Shown piece by piece: positions 1-10,350 of a stretch of 64,000 nucleotides of DNA. Below the pieces are notes generated by a model, which made no database searches, was not told the origin of the DNA, and saw only the letters and a program-made list of their open reading frames with translations. The DNA comes from Enoplolaimus lenunculus. Lineage: Eukaryota; Nematoda; Enoplea; Enoplida; Thoracostomopsidae. How positions within the stretch are numbered: position 1 is the first letter of the stretch; every line of letters begins with the position of its first letter. Position numbers and translations under genes: made by a program. The stretch spans positions 1 through 64,000 of the forward strand of contig JASANG010004072.1 of assembly GCA_030248215.1 (NCBI GenBank). Reading direction: 5' to 3'.

Positions 1-660
1 AAGTTGTTAAAGTGCAGTTAAATAATTATTTCAAATATCTTCTTTGAAAATTTATAGATAGATATATTAGTGTCGCATATTGTCGTTCCAAGACCAAAAT
101 GATCGAAGAAGTTTTGTTTTATCTGTGGTAGCTATACAACTTTTCCAGTATATATAATCCACTTGTAAAATTAATTCATTTATTACTAGTGAGATAAATA
201 GAAAAGATATAAGGAACGTCTAAACAAGCGATACCTCCAAGTTTTCTTTCATTGCTTCTGGCAGCGGACCGTTCAAAAGCCACTCGTTATAGTGGTAGTT
301 TTTGAGAAATTGAGCAAACGACATTGTTACCGGAATTGCAGAACGATTACTTGCAAAGTTTGCTCCAACATAAACTTGTATAACACTTTTTCCGTAACTG
401 AAATTTCAAATCTGTATAATCTGTGTTCTGCTGTTATGGGTAATTGGAACTACTAAAATATGCAAAATATGCATCTTGAAGAGTCGATTGTAGCTAAAGT
501 CAAAATTAATTTATTTTATCGCATATTTGAAACGACTGTTAAAGCTTAGAAACTGAGTAAACTCTAAATGCAAAGTAAGGGCGCAATCAACCAGTTCCGG
601 CATATTCGGTTCTGAAATTTTTTTATTTTTTGTTTTCCAAAAAACATTTTCATCAATTGC
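1..660. repeat. Left arm of a ~650 bp palindrome
   Basis: It is the near-exact reverse complement of 2430-3092, including the JmjC-like exon and its flanks. The spacer is about 1.77 kb. The arm begins at the window edge and may extend beyond it. Confidence 0.9.
235..397 (-). CDS. JmjC/cupin-like exon, left copy of a palindromic duplication
   Basis: Acceptor AATTTCAG and donor GAG|GTATCG. It encodes YGKSVIQVYVGANFASNRSA, then MSFAQFLKNYHYNEWLLNGP and LPEAMKENLE. The pattern resembles the N-terminal part of JmjC domains. The gene would continue left of base 1. The copy at 2696-2858 encodes the same peptide on the other strand. Confidence 0.5.
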
Positions 661-3600
661 ATGTGCATCTTTGCTGCAAACTTCAAATTTCTTACAATCT
701 CCGGCCAACGTATAGAACACGGTTGCAACAGTATCATACGCATAATCGTAAGCGTAAGCCCAATTCGAAGCCTAAGCCTAAGCCTAAGCCCAATTCGAAG
801 CGTAAGCCTAAGCCCAATTCGAAGCGTAAGCCTAAGCCTAAGAATGAGGTTATTGCTAAGCCTATGTCTAAGCAAAAAATTAGTATAGCTGCAACCTTTT
901 GTGTAATGTCTCTATAAATGTTTACAGTGATATATGCCCGTATTTGGCAAATACAAATAGTGTTCTATCTTACAGTTCTAGCAAGCTCGAACTTTTTTAA
1001 TAAATAATCTATGAATATATTACTTTTTCTATTGGAACTAGTACAACTTGTGCTGTTAAGTTTATTTAAGCCGTTTTGAAAACAATCAAAAAGTACACTT
1101 CAATATTAGTGGGTTTCTGGACCCTTGCTTTAGAATTTACCAAGGTTATGCTTAGGTAATTATTTAAGTCGCTGACTTAAGTAATTTTTTAAATTTTCGT
1201 GCAAAACCAAATAAACGCCAACCGAGAGTTTTGGCACAAATAGCAAGAAGTAATAGTTTTTGCTTTATATATTACAGAGAAACCATGAGTCTACAGTTTC
1301 AATTAGATCAAGGCAGTTCGCCTGAACGTTAAATTATGTAATATATCATATTTAGACAGCAACGTACACATTTACTTAATAGTTAGCTTTTAAAACAACA
1401 AAATTGTTCAGTAATTACTTAGCACGTATTTACGTTCTAATTTGTACTTAAGTAGGGTTTCAAAACCCAGCCAATATCATTTTAATAAGTGCAATTTTCA
1501 GTTCCCCTTCATCTGCAATGTCCCGATTTAAGTATCGGACCTGCAGAGTGCAGATTTCTGGATGAGCAGTGGTCAAGTCGCATACAAAATTGAGCTATTT
1601 TTCAGACGATCGGTTTATTTGTGTTATTTATTTTCGTCGTGTTGATTTTTTCATTTCAAAACCAGATTTTGTACGGTACTTGGATTTTGTTGAAGTGGTA
1701 TGTTTCCTTAGCATCTTATTACGTTAATTTTTTAGGCCTGTGTAATGATAGGAGGCGAACATTTATCTGTGCGACTGCAAGAGGTTAAGCCTTAGTCTAT
1801 TTTTGGCTTAGGCTCAAGCTTAGGCTTTGGAATATTTTTTATATACTTCTGTAACAGCCTTTCTCTATACATTTTCCGTTTAGTGCTGAATTAATTTCCA
1901 AACAATTTCAGTTGTTACTCAACAGTGTTGTATAAATATTCACGTGCACAATAAGGTTCCGATACAATTCCCAGTTATTTCAATTTCCCCCTGAGACCAA
2001 CTTTTATGCTCGGGTGGAGCTGCAGGACTGGAGGGAGGGCAAGTAGTCAGCACTGTATAGGAGCTTTGACGCTCGAGCCCGTGGCCTTCTCACGTGTTGT
2101 TAAGATAATTATGTATACGAGTTCCCAAGATGGACAGCGGGATATTTGTTTAACTATATGACCCTTAAGTACCTATCGGCAACTCAATGTAACGGGAATA
2201 TCATATCGAAATTCTTCAAGTTCCGTATGGCCACCATCATCTCATTGCTTACAATTTAACGTCGCAAACAGAAAGGTATGTATTGAACAATCTTTGGCTA
2301 CTGGCTCATGTAAACACTAAAGTATTTATTTAGATACTGCGGAAGCTAGATTTTTGATGCGGGCCCTAGAGTTATGGCCTTCTTAGTATACATACGTAAT
2401 CCCTATTGGGCAGTAGCCGAAATTTAATTCATGCAATTGATGAAAATGTTTTTTGGAAAACAAAAAATAAAAAAATTTCAGAACCGAATATGCCGGAACT
2501 GGTTGATTGCGCCCTTACTTTGCATTTAGAGTTTACTCAGTTTCTAAGCTTTAACAGTCGTTTCAAATATGCGCTTCAAGAAAGTCATGTTGACTTTAGC
2601 TTCAATCGACTCTTCAAGATGCATATTTTGCATATTTTAGTAGTTCCAATTACCCATAACAGCAGAACACAGATTATACAGATTTGAAATTTCAGTTACG
2701 GAAAAAGTGTTATACAAGTTTATGTTGGAGCAAACTTTGCAAGTAATCGTTCTGCAATTCCGGTAACAATGTCGTTTGCTCAATTTCTCAAAAACTACCA
2801 CTATAACGAGTGGCTTTTGAACGGTCCGCTGCCAGAAGCAATGAAAGAAAACTTGGAGGTATCGCTTGTTTAGACGTTCCTTATATCTTTTCTATTTATC
2901 TCACTAGTAATAAATGAATTAATTTAACAAGTGGATTATATATACTGGAAAAGTTGTATAGCTACCACAGATAAAACAAAACTTCTTCGATCATTTTGGT
3001 CTTGGAACGACAAATTGTGACACTAATATATCTATCTATAAATTTTCAAAGGAGATATTTGAACAATTATTTAACTGCACTTTAAAAACTTGAACTGAAA
3101 TTATGGATTAACTAAACTTGAGCATTAGTTTAAACAAAACTTAAATGGATGGACGGACTAACTAAACTAGAATTAAAAGTCTAATTAGACTAACATGTTC
3201 TTAAACCTAACACGAATTTAAGTTAAACTTATTTTTGGTTAAGTAGTAAGTGTGGCCCACAAATTATACGTATCTAAGAGTTCAGTAAGTTTAGCTTAAA
3301 CTAAAAATATTTCACCAATTCTAGAGATTAGCCAACTCCATAAGTATGAGGTTCTCTCGATTATACCAATCGTTATTGTTGTCACAAAAGCTGCGCGCCG
3401 AGACAGTGGACACCTCGGAGCAAAGGGTTGAATACTTTTTTAGTCAAACTCGAACTTTTTTAATAAATGATCTATGAATATATTACTTTTTCTATTGGAA
3501 CTAGTACAACTTGTGCTGTTAAGTTTATTTAAGCCGTTTTGAAAACAATCAAAAAGTACACTTCAATATTGGTGGGTTTCTGGACCCTTGCTTAAGAATT

Positions 3601-6600
3601 TACCAAGGTTATGCTTAGGTAATTATTTAAGTCGCTGACTTAAGTAATTTTTTAAATTTTCGTGCAAAACCAAATAAACGCCAACCGAGAGTTTTTGGCA
3701 CAAATAGAAAGTAATAGTTTTTGCTTTATATATTACGGAGAAACCATGAGTCTACAGTTTCAATTAGATCAAGGCAGTTCGCCTGAACGTTAAATTTGTA
3801 ATATATCATATTTAGACAGCGACGTACACATTTACTTTAAGTAAGCTTTTAAAACGACAAAATTGTTAAGTAATTACTTAGCACGTACTTACGTTCTAAT
3901 TTGTACTTAAGTAGGGTTTCAGAAACCCAGCCAATATCATTTTAATAAGTGCAATTTTCAGTTTCCCCTTCATCTGCAATGTCCCGATTCATTATCGAAC
4001 CTGCAGAGTGCAAATTTGTGGATGAGCAGTGGTCCAGTCGCGTCAAAATTGAGCTATTTTTCAGACGATCGGTTTATTTGTGTTATTTCTGGTCGTGTTG
4101 ATTTTTTCATTTCAAAACCAGATTTTGTACAGTACTTGGATTTTGTTGAAGTGGTATGTTTCCTTAGCATCACATTACGTTAATTTTTTAGGCCTGTGTA
4201 ATGATCAGAGGCCGAACATTTTTCTGTGAGACTGCAAGGGTTAAGCCTTAGTCTATTTTTGGCTTAGGCTCAAGCTTAGGCTTTGGAATATTTTTTATAT
4301 ACTTCTGTAACGGCCTTTCTCTATACATTTTCCGTTTAGTGCTGAACGCAGATTTTTTCCAAACAATTTCAGTTGTTTCAACAAGTGTTGTATAAATATT
4401 CGCGTGCACAATAAGGGTCCGATACACTTCCCAAATATTGTTCTAATGATTGATGGTTAAAACTCAATTTTTACGAAAACTTTGCAGAAGACAATTTTCA
4501 TTGGATAGAACAAATTTTCATGAAAGATTTTGGGACTGCAAAAGTGAATTTTTCAAAAACTAATGATTTGGGCATACCGATAATTTAATTCATGACAATA
4601 TATAGATGATTATACAAGTTGTTAAAGTGCCCCTAGTTGGGCCATGTAAGGTAATATGTTTTGGTGCTCATTTATTTAATGTCGAAGCATGTAAAGTTTT
4701 GAAACAAGGTTTATTAATTTTTGCCTTGAGAAAATCATGCCGGTTGTTTTTGCGCTCACTGAACCTCCTACTTTTGCAGCATGGCAGTTTTCAGTCCAAA
4801 AAAGTTAAATTGTGGTTTGTGATCATTTGTACAAGTGCGATGCAGTACACAAACATATTCGCAAGGCTTTATTATGCAGACTATGTTCTTGTCAATCAGA
4901 TATATTCATAACAGTGAAAAGTAATCCTAAGCTAACTTAAAAATTTTACCTGGTGCTTAGCCGTAGTAGCTGTAGTTTTCCACAAACATGTAGAGATATT
5001 AGTCAATTATGTTAATACTAATTTTTAAATAAAACTTACCCTTGCTAAGTATTTCGACCAAGAAAATTGATCAGTTAGCAAATCAAAACAATAGAAAATC
5101 ATACTTAACACACGGCTTTGGCTATTAGGTACAGACTTATAATTGATGTAGCATGCAAAATGAGGAAAAATAGACATTAGATCGAGTATATATTAAAATT
5201 GCAGCAGTTTAGCGTCAAGTATTTGTAACTTAAAGGTGCTATTGAGTAGTTATTTAGTTGCATATACATTATGCGCCGTCAATAAGAACAATATCATTCG
5301 AATTTGGGTAATAACTAAACTTGCGAATATGTTTGTGTACTGCATCGCACTTGTACAAATGATCACAAACCACAATTTAACTTTTTTGGACTGAAAACTG
5401 CCATGCTGCAAAAGTAGGAGGTTCAGTGAGCGCAAAAACAACCGGCATGATTTTCTCAAGGCAAAAATTAATAAACCTTGTTTCAAAACTTTACATGCTT
5501 CGACATTAAATAAATGAGCACCAAAACATATTACCTTACATGGCCCAACTAGGGGCACTTTAACAACTTGTTTCTATACTTTACAAGAGTATATATAAAT
5601 ATATATACACATATATAACTATTTTTATGTTTTCTGCCCCAGTTGTATTTTTGCCGAAATTTCCGGTATTCTTACATCTTGGAAGTTTTGGGGTTTCTGT
5701 TATGTATAAGATAAAATGGCACAAGACCCGTCCGCTGGGAAAATATAAATTGGAGCCCAAGTAAACTGGCCACAGCGACTACAAAGCCGGTTCTCTGAAC
5801 AACCGAAACAAATTCTAAAGGTTTTACAAAGAAATCGGTTCGATATTGCAAACATCCAATCCTTGTTTCAAGTACACGTTTTTATTAAAATTCTAATTAA
5901 CAAATATACTTTAAAAGGTTTACCATTTACAATATGCTCAATAAATAAAAAGCGCAATATTTATTATATTACATTGTTACATATGCGATTCATAGATATA
6001 ACTACCGAGGCAGCTTCCGTTAATTTTTTAAAACTATCTCCATATTTTGTCACATTTATGTTAGTTCAGCAGGAAAACCCAGTATAAATATTTTAAATAA
6101 TACAAACATAGAAAAAATAAGCTTGTTCATGCGATATAACTCAGTATTTATCCGAGTCTTGCAACCATTTTGACTAGTGAAAATATTTCAGTTTCCATCT
6201 TTTAAAATTTGGGTTGCAATCGGCAATTTTAATTGCACGTAGATGTTAGCGCTAATAATTTATTTAAGACTTAAATCATCGCCCACAGGTTCAGGGCCTG
6301 GGCACCCCCCTGGCAGCCATAAATTTGAGTCTAAATTTTGTGTTGGAGCAGTAAATGCGATTGAATACTAAAAAAACGACGGCGAAAACATAAACAGTAT
6401 TCGAGAAAATACATAGCTTTCAAATGTACAGATTATAGGTTCTGTTGGCATCTTACGTAAAGGATAGTGCTTGATCGTGATAGCTCGGCTGCAAACGTGG
6501 TTCATTTCTATATGGAAAACGCCAGTAGTCAATCACGTTCAGGCATGCAATCAGGCACGGTTCGCTAGGTACAAATTCTTCTTCGCTTGACAATGTGGCC

Positions 6601-6897
6601 AATCTTCTGAAACAAACAGGAAAGTAGTGCGTCCAAGAGCTAATTTAATTCAATTTTTACTTGGAAACAGTGAAATATCAGTGGCTTAACAGCATAACAT
6701 CCATCATCATTTGTTACTTTACTTAGTAAACCGTGCAAATTCAGAACAATATTTTGAATGTACATGTTTCATAATAAAGGTGCGGTGCTCAACTGACAAG
6801 CGTGTCAAAACATTATGTGTTTTAACTAGGAATATGCCAATTAATCGATATTGTCATTTTTAATAATAGGTACCTTTCGTGAGCGTCGGCATCGGCG
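235..6897 (-). CDS. Partial gene ending in a JmjC/cupin-like segment (5 exons seen; continues off both ends)
   Basis: Exons at 6874-6897, 6457-6606, 5040-5121, 4950-4969 and 235-397 have plausible splice sites and join in continuous phase. The joined frame reads ADADAHER, RLATLSSEEE, then FSWSKYLAR, LLRLST and YGKSVIQVYVGANF. The last part (W..yL...GKSxxxVxVG...MSFAQFL...LP) resembles the start of cupin_8/JmjC domains such as HSPBAP1 and KDM8. Those act as 2-oxoglutarate-dependent hydroxylases or demethylases, but the HxD iron site would lie off the left edge. The 5' end is not found. The last exon is duplicated in antisense at 2696-2858. Gene-ness is fairly supported, family only weakly. Confidence 0.5.
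703..890 (-). mobile_element. Family A hAT-type MITE, truncated
   Basis: It begins GGCCAACGTATAGAACACGG, a family A end, followed by AAGCCT-type hexamers. The opposite terminus is not recognisable. It abuts the left palindrome arm and is absent from the right arm. Confidence 0.65.
986..1972. repeat. Direct repeat, copy 1 (~990 bp)
   Basis: Near-identical to 3449-4434 in the same orientation. Both begin CTCGAACTTTTTTAATAAAT and end near GTGCACAATAAGG. A family A MITE (1735-1877) is shared at the same place, so it inserted before the duplication. Nothing coding was seen. Confidence 0.88.
1735..1877 (+). mobile_element. Family A MITE in direct repeat copy 1
   Basis: A short degraded copy with AGGAGGCGAACATTTATCTG at the left and CTCTATACATTTTCC at the right, and a few TTAGGC-like hexamers between. 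Confidence 0.6.
1978..2425. repeat. Inverted duplicate of 7312-7797
   Basis: The interval 2175-2425 is the reverse complement of about 7312-7525, and 1978-2175 is a diverged copy of the adjoining TTAA-type MITE at 7526-7797. A composite block was copied in inverse orientation. Confidence 0.75.
2430..3092. repeat. Right arm of the ~650 bp palindrome
   Basis: Reverse complement of 1-660 with only a few differences seen by eye. The high identity implies a recent event or ongoing gene conversion between arms. Confidence 0.9.
2696..2858 (+). pseudogene. Antisense copy of the JmjC/cupin-like exon
   Basis: A plus-strand copy of the exon at 235-397 with the same acceptor, donor and encoded peptide, lying in the right arm of the 1-660/2430-3092 palindrome. 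No partner exons were seen on the plus strand, so it is probably a non-functional duplicate inside the host gene's intron. It could instead belong to a second, divergent gene. Confidence 0.5.
3093..3448. other. Repeat-derived spacer
   Basis: Dominated by TTAAGTTTAACTAA-like sequence that also occurs around 23690-23900 and 24250-24345, so it is part of a dispersed foldback family. No gene seen. Confidence 0.5.
3449..4434. repeat. Direct repeat, copy 2 (~990 bp)
   Basis: Second copy of 986-1972, carrying the MITE at 4191-4334. Small differences throughout suggest a few percent divergence. Confidence 0.88.
4191..4334 (+). mobile_element. Family A MITE in direct repeat copy 2
   Basis: Same insertion as 1735-1877, duplicated with its surroundings. 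Confidence 0.6.
4613..4875. repeat. Inverted repeat arm (pairs with 5312-5575)
   Basis: It starts ACAAGTTGTTAAAGTGCCCC and is the reverse complement of 5312-5575. The arms are about 260 bp and nearly identical, and the ~435 bp spacer holds two exons of the JmjC-like gene. Its start also matches the first bases of the window. Confidence 0.85.
4950..4969 (-). CDS. JmjC-like gene, 20-base microexon
   Basis: Acceptor AAAACTACAG and donor ACCAG|GTAAAA. It encodes LLRLST plus AG, completing a Ser codon with the first base of the 235-397 exon. It is called only because it bridges the phases exactly; treat as tentative. Confidence 0.3.
5040..5121 (-). CDS. JmjC-like gene, 82-base exon
   Basis: It encodes QSRVLSMIFYCFDLLTDQFS then WSKYLAR, with donor CAAGG|GTAAGT and acceptor CTAATAG. 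It lies in the spacer of an inverted repeat (arms 4613-4875 and 5312-5575). Confidence 0.45.
5312..5575. repeat. Inverted repeat arm (pairs with 4613-4875)
   Basis: Reverse complement of the arm at 4613-4875. Confidence 0.85.
5580..6456. other. Intron sequence without recognised features
   Basis: AT-rich DNA between exons of the minus-strand gene. No MITE ends, coding frame or RNA gene were recognised. Confidence 0.4.
6457..6606 (-). CDS. JmjC-like gene, 150-base exon
   Basis: Acceptor CCTGTTTGTTTCAG is excellent and the donor is TTTAC|GTAAGA. It encodes LATLSSEEEFVPSEPCLIAC then LNVIDYWRFPYRNEPRLQPS. Codon use looks coding and only one frame is open. The domain is not recognised. Confidence 0.6.
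6874..6897 (-). CDS. JmjC-like gene, 24-base microexon
   Basis: Bounded by TTTTTTGCAG and AAAG|GTACCT. It encodes ADADAHE plus two bases of an Arg codon completed by the next exon. The small size makes it uncertain alone; support comes from exact phase agreement. Confidence 0.4.
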
Positions 6898-7311
6898 CTG
6901 CAAAAAATTGCCGATTGTTTACTGAGACTTGTTGCACATAATAGTCAGTTGGAATGCTATCAATTTGACTTCTACGCGTATATCAGTGTGGTGTCTCTGA
7001 GCAGCGAAACTGTTGATCTCTCTTGCGTTTGTGTTTGAAAAAAACAATTCAAATGAACCGTTCTTATATTAAAATTAAAATTGTTTATGATGGTTGGGGG
7101 AAAAGTCTTCGCATAATGATGTAATGTAGTATATATCCTATCTATTCTTAAGCATGTTGTACTAAACTTGGAATCAGCATCCACCTTGGTATCTGCAACT
7201 GTTCGACATCAGCATATATTCAAATTAAGAAACGGCATTGGTACGGCAAAATTTTGTAATCCGCACATCCCTAGTTCTAACTTAGACATTTTTATTACAT
7301 TTTTTAATTTC

Positions 7312-7525
7312 AGCTACTGCAATAGGGATTACGTATGCAGACTAAGAAGGCCATAACAATTAGGGCCCGCATCAAAAATAGCTTCCGTAGTATATAAATA
7401 AATACTTTAGTGTTTACATAGCCAGTAGCCAAAGACGGACCAATACATACCTTTCTGTTTGCGACGTTTTGTAAGCAATGAGATGATGGTGGCCATACGA
7501 ACTTGAAAGCAATCTCGATATGATA
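7312..7525. repeat. Duplicated block (inverted copy at 2175-2425)
   Basis: It begins near GCTACTGCAATAGGGATTAC and ends at the TTAA MITE. No open frame of note. The copy shows scattered differences and small indels. Confidence 0.7.
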
Positions 7526-7797
7526 TTAACCCTTTCTCACATTGAGTTGCCTATAGGCAACTCAGCGCAGTGCATATACGTTAAACAGTATATATCGCAC
7601 CGTGTTTAACAATTGCAACACGTATACATAGTACTAAATCACGACAACACGTGAGAGGCCCCCACGGGCTCGAGCGTCAAGCTCCTATAGCTGAGTGCTG
7701 ATGATATACGCCTCCCACTCCAGTCACTGCAGTTCGAATCCTAGCATAAAAGTTGGTCTCAGGGGAAATAGAAAATATTCATGTGAGAAAGGGTTAA
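7526..7797 (-). mobile_element. TTAA-flanked piggyBac-type MITE with tRNA-like body
   Basis: It is bounded by TTAA with inverted ends CCCTTTCTCACAT and ATGTGAGAAAGGG. Inside is a tRNA-like stretch with an A-box-like TAGCTGAGTG and a B-box-like GTTCGAATCCT. TTAA targets and CCC ends are piggyBac traits. It encodes no protein. Confidence 0.8.
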
Positions 7798-8289
7798 TGT
7801 AACTTAACTATTTCGGACCCAACACTAGAAGCACAAGAATACCACCAGTTTCTATCAACATCGATTAATTTCACAAACAGAAAAATTTATTGAAATCCTG
7901 ACTTAACTTGACCTGCCAAACATAAGCAAAGTGTCGAATTAAGTTTAGTGAAAGTTAAGCAATGTCTCCGCAACCAGCCTATTGCATTCTAAAAATTGAT
8001 GTCGCATAGTTGTCTTTACTTATTGTTGGTGTGTATGTTGCTAGCAAGCACACATTTACAGTGCACCGTGCCATGTATGATTTGCACAGTCTCAATATTA
8101 GCAGCAATGTTTCTGCTGGCACGATTGATATAAAAATTCTTCATTTGTATATATAAGGATGTATCGCATTGACTGCCTCTGGGACTCTTGTCCGTTATGA
8201 GCACATACAATATATTTCAGTGCGCTGTATGTATGCTAGCCGGCAGCATACGTTTCGGTATATGGTTGAGGAGAAAAATAGTTGCATAG

Positions 8290-8365
8290 GTGACACACGT
8301 GGCGCAGCGGTGGAGCAGTTGCCTAAAGATCGTAGGTTGCTAGCTCAAACACCTAACCGATTGGT
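8290..8365 (+). repeat. tRNA-derived SINE-like head, degenerate
   Basis: TGGCGCAGCGGTGGAGCAG is a good Pol III A box, and TAGCTCAAACACC about 35 bp later is a poor B box. No poly(A) tail or second copy was seen, so this is only a candidate. Confidence 0.35.
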
Positions 8366-8435
8366 AAACTGCTTTGCTATGAACACGGTTTTTAGTCGAA
8401 GAACCGATGAAAGGTCACGGGACAACCTTACTTAC

Positions 8436-8545
8436 CTACACAAACTAGAGTGACATGCTGTGAGTGCAACAAACATGCATTCAAAAAAAGACAGTTAAAT
8501 GCCTTCAACCATGCGGCTTTGAATTCAGCATTCGGATTAGTCTTA
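8436..8545 (-). CDS. Candidate exon, unknown product
   Basis: An open frame (NPNAEFKAAWLKAFNCLFLN and onward) ends at a strong GTGTAG|GTAAGT donor. The acceptor (TTGCTAAG) is weak. It may be an upstream exon of the minus-strand gene at 235-6897, but its phase does not connect directly. A plus-strand tRNA-like repeat lies next to it. Confidence 0.22.
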
Positions 8546-8627
8546 GCAATTTATACAATACTTTTACTGCATTGACTAGCTATGTATATTCCAGATTTTT
8601 TCATTCTGCCGGTTATCTAGCAAGATT

Positions 8628-8780
8628 TTAAACAATATTTAAACATCGTGTACAAGAAAACAAGCCATATATTTCTGAAGCAAATAATTCTAACCAACGG
8701 CGCAGCTTATACTTCAAATGAATTGACAACAACAACTCTTGAGACTGTCTGGTCGTTAAGAGTACTTCGACGCCGTTAAT
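8628..8780 (-). CDS. Candidate exon, unknown product
   Basis: After a good acceptor (CTGCATTTTGGTTCAG) a frame reads INGVEVLLTTRQSQELLLSI, LKYKLRRWLELFASEIYGLF and reaches a stop. It looks like helical coding sequence. No clear donor is present, so it is either a terminal exon or spurious. Confidence 0.25.
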   Translation of the reverse strand: MNGVEVLLTTRQSQELLLSIHLKYKLRRWLELFASEIYGLFSCTRCLNIV

Positions 8781-9261
8781 CTGAACCAAAATGCAGAAAA
8801 AACTTGCACAAATTTTCTTAATCAATTAACTCTGACACCTTTCCACTATAAGCAGCACTGTTCTCCAGCGCTTTGAGAAAAGTGAATGACCACTTGTTGC
8901 AGCATACAAAAAATGGAGTGTTGCTTTATTGATACTGGAGAAATATAGCTAGGTGCAAGAATCAAAAAACTTGGGTAAAACATATTATAAGAGACACTAC
9001 CGTGTCCTTATGATATGTATATAAAGGCAGACGATATTCTGGCGCAATCAGTAAACTGTAAAACTGAATTATTCATTTACCAATGGCAGAACAAAAAGGT
9101 TCGAAAGCCAACAAAAAATTTAGCTGGTCCATTTCAGGACAAAATCAGCGTGCTTTTAAGATTAAAAAATTTCAAAAACCGAGAGAAATTCGTCATCTCA
9201 TTTTTGCCTCATGAGAAGCGATCTGCCGTATGGTGCAATCAAATCAGTTCTGCCACTGTCT

Positions 9262-9340
9262 CATGGGATGCCACCCTCCCATCAACACTGCCATCTCTGC
9301 CTCATGGGATCCCACGCTCCCATCAACACTGCCATCTATG
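9262..9340. repeat. Tandem duplication, ~45 bp x2
   Basis: CTCATGGGATGCCACCCTCC and CTCATGGGATCCCAC each lead into CATCAACACTGCCATCT. Function unknown. Confidence 0.7.
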
Positions 9341-9663
9341 ATACAACTCATATTACATTTAAATTGTGTTAATTTTACAGGTTAACTCAAGATTGCCAGA
9401 ATCCCAACAACGATCCATTTGACGGACGCTTATCCCCTAAATTTCCTTTTGCCTCTGCCAACCGAGGGCCGGTCCGCTTAGCGCCGTTAGGCCCAAGGCC
9501 TGAACCGGTGGGAGCTTCAAGGACTCAGACCGATGAACATACATCTTCCTGTGGTTCCGTAGAACGGAGAGAAAGATATTAGGTACATAGACGCATAATC
9601 AATATTTGTAATTGAAACTTGAAAAAGCAACAAGAAAAGGTGTATAACATTTTATTCCGTTTT

Positions 9664-9862
9664 TGGCCCATGTTACTTTAAGGGGCGTCCAGGTTTCAAA
9701 TTGGTCTGTAAAACAGTATAGATTTTAGATTGCATTTTTTTGCTTAGACTTTAGGCTTTAGGCTTTAGGCTTAGGCTTAGGAACACATTTTTGCAACGCT
9801 AAGGCTTAGGCTTAGGAATACGCTTTTAATCTACTGGTACGCTCGTAAAAGTAACATTGGCC
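9664..9862 (+). mobile_element. Family B hAT-type MITE
   Basis: Ends GGCCCATGTTACTTTAAGGG and AAAAGTAACATTGGCC, with TTAGGC-type hexamers inside. Family B shares its first bases and its body with family A. Confidence 0.8.
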
Positions 9863-10228
9863 TTATTTATGGTTGCGGTATACTCGCCGCGGGACACATT
9901 GCCCCCGCTGGTATTAAGTATAGCGAAATCAAAAGCACGCCCCTCCTAAAATTGGCGAAACAATTTTAGGAGGGGCTTGCTGTTGATTTTGTAATAATCG
10001 CGCACGTGGTTCCATATCCTCGCTTGTAAGTATTACGAAATCAACAGCACGCCTGTCTTATGGTTGTTTCATCAACCCGAGCGGGTTGAGCTGGCCACTG
10101 GCCTGGTTTCTGTTCAGAATATAAATTTTAATTTTAATGCAGCATGAAATGCAGCGTTGAACTCGAGCCTGTAGCCGGAAGTGGCCGGATGCGGCTCAGC
10201 CGTCTACAAAAAATATTGCTCCACTCTT

Positions 10229-10350
10229 CACTGTCAAAAATGGTGAGTCAAATTGACTCTGTTCGAAATGGGCTTTTCCTAATTACACAAACTGAGTCAA
10301 ATTCGACTCCGCCAGAGTCAAAGTCGACTCACTAAGCGATTCATTGAATC
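10229..10350. mobile_element. Family E hairpin MITE, half copy
   Basis: CACTGTCAAAAATGGTGAGTC followed by GACTC-rich sequence as in the full copies at 29479-29683 and 50046-50248. The second half of the hairpin is missing. Confidence 0.65.

Noticed and set aside
2406-2687. Open frame upstream of the JmjC-like exon copy (also 511-720, minus)
   Set aside because: It lies in the palindrome arms and probably reads through intron sequence; no convincing donor closes it.
7680-7745. A functional tRNA gene
   Set aside because: A- and B-box-like sequences are present, but the acceptor stem does not pair and the copies are bounded by MITE ends.
9015-9341. 108-codon open frame
   Set aside because: It ends in a local tandem duplication, no domain is recognisable, and no splice sites fit.
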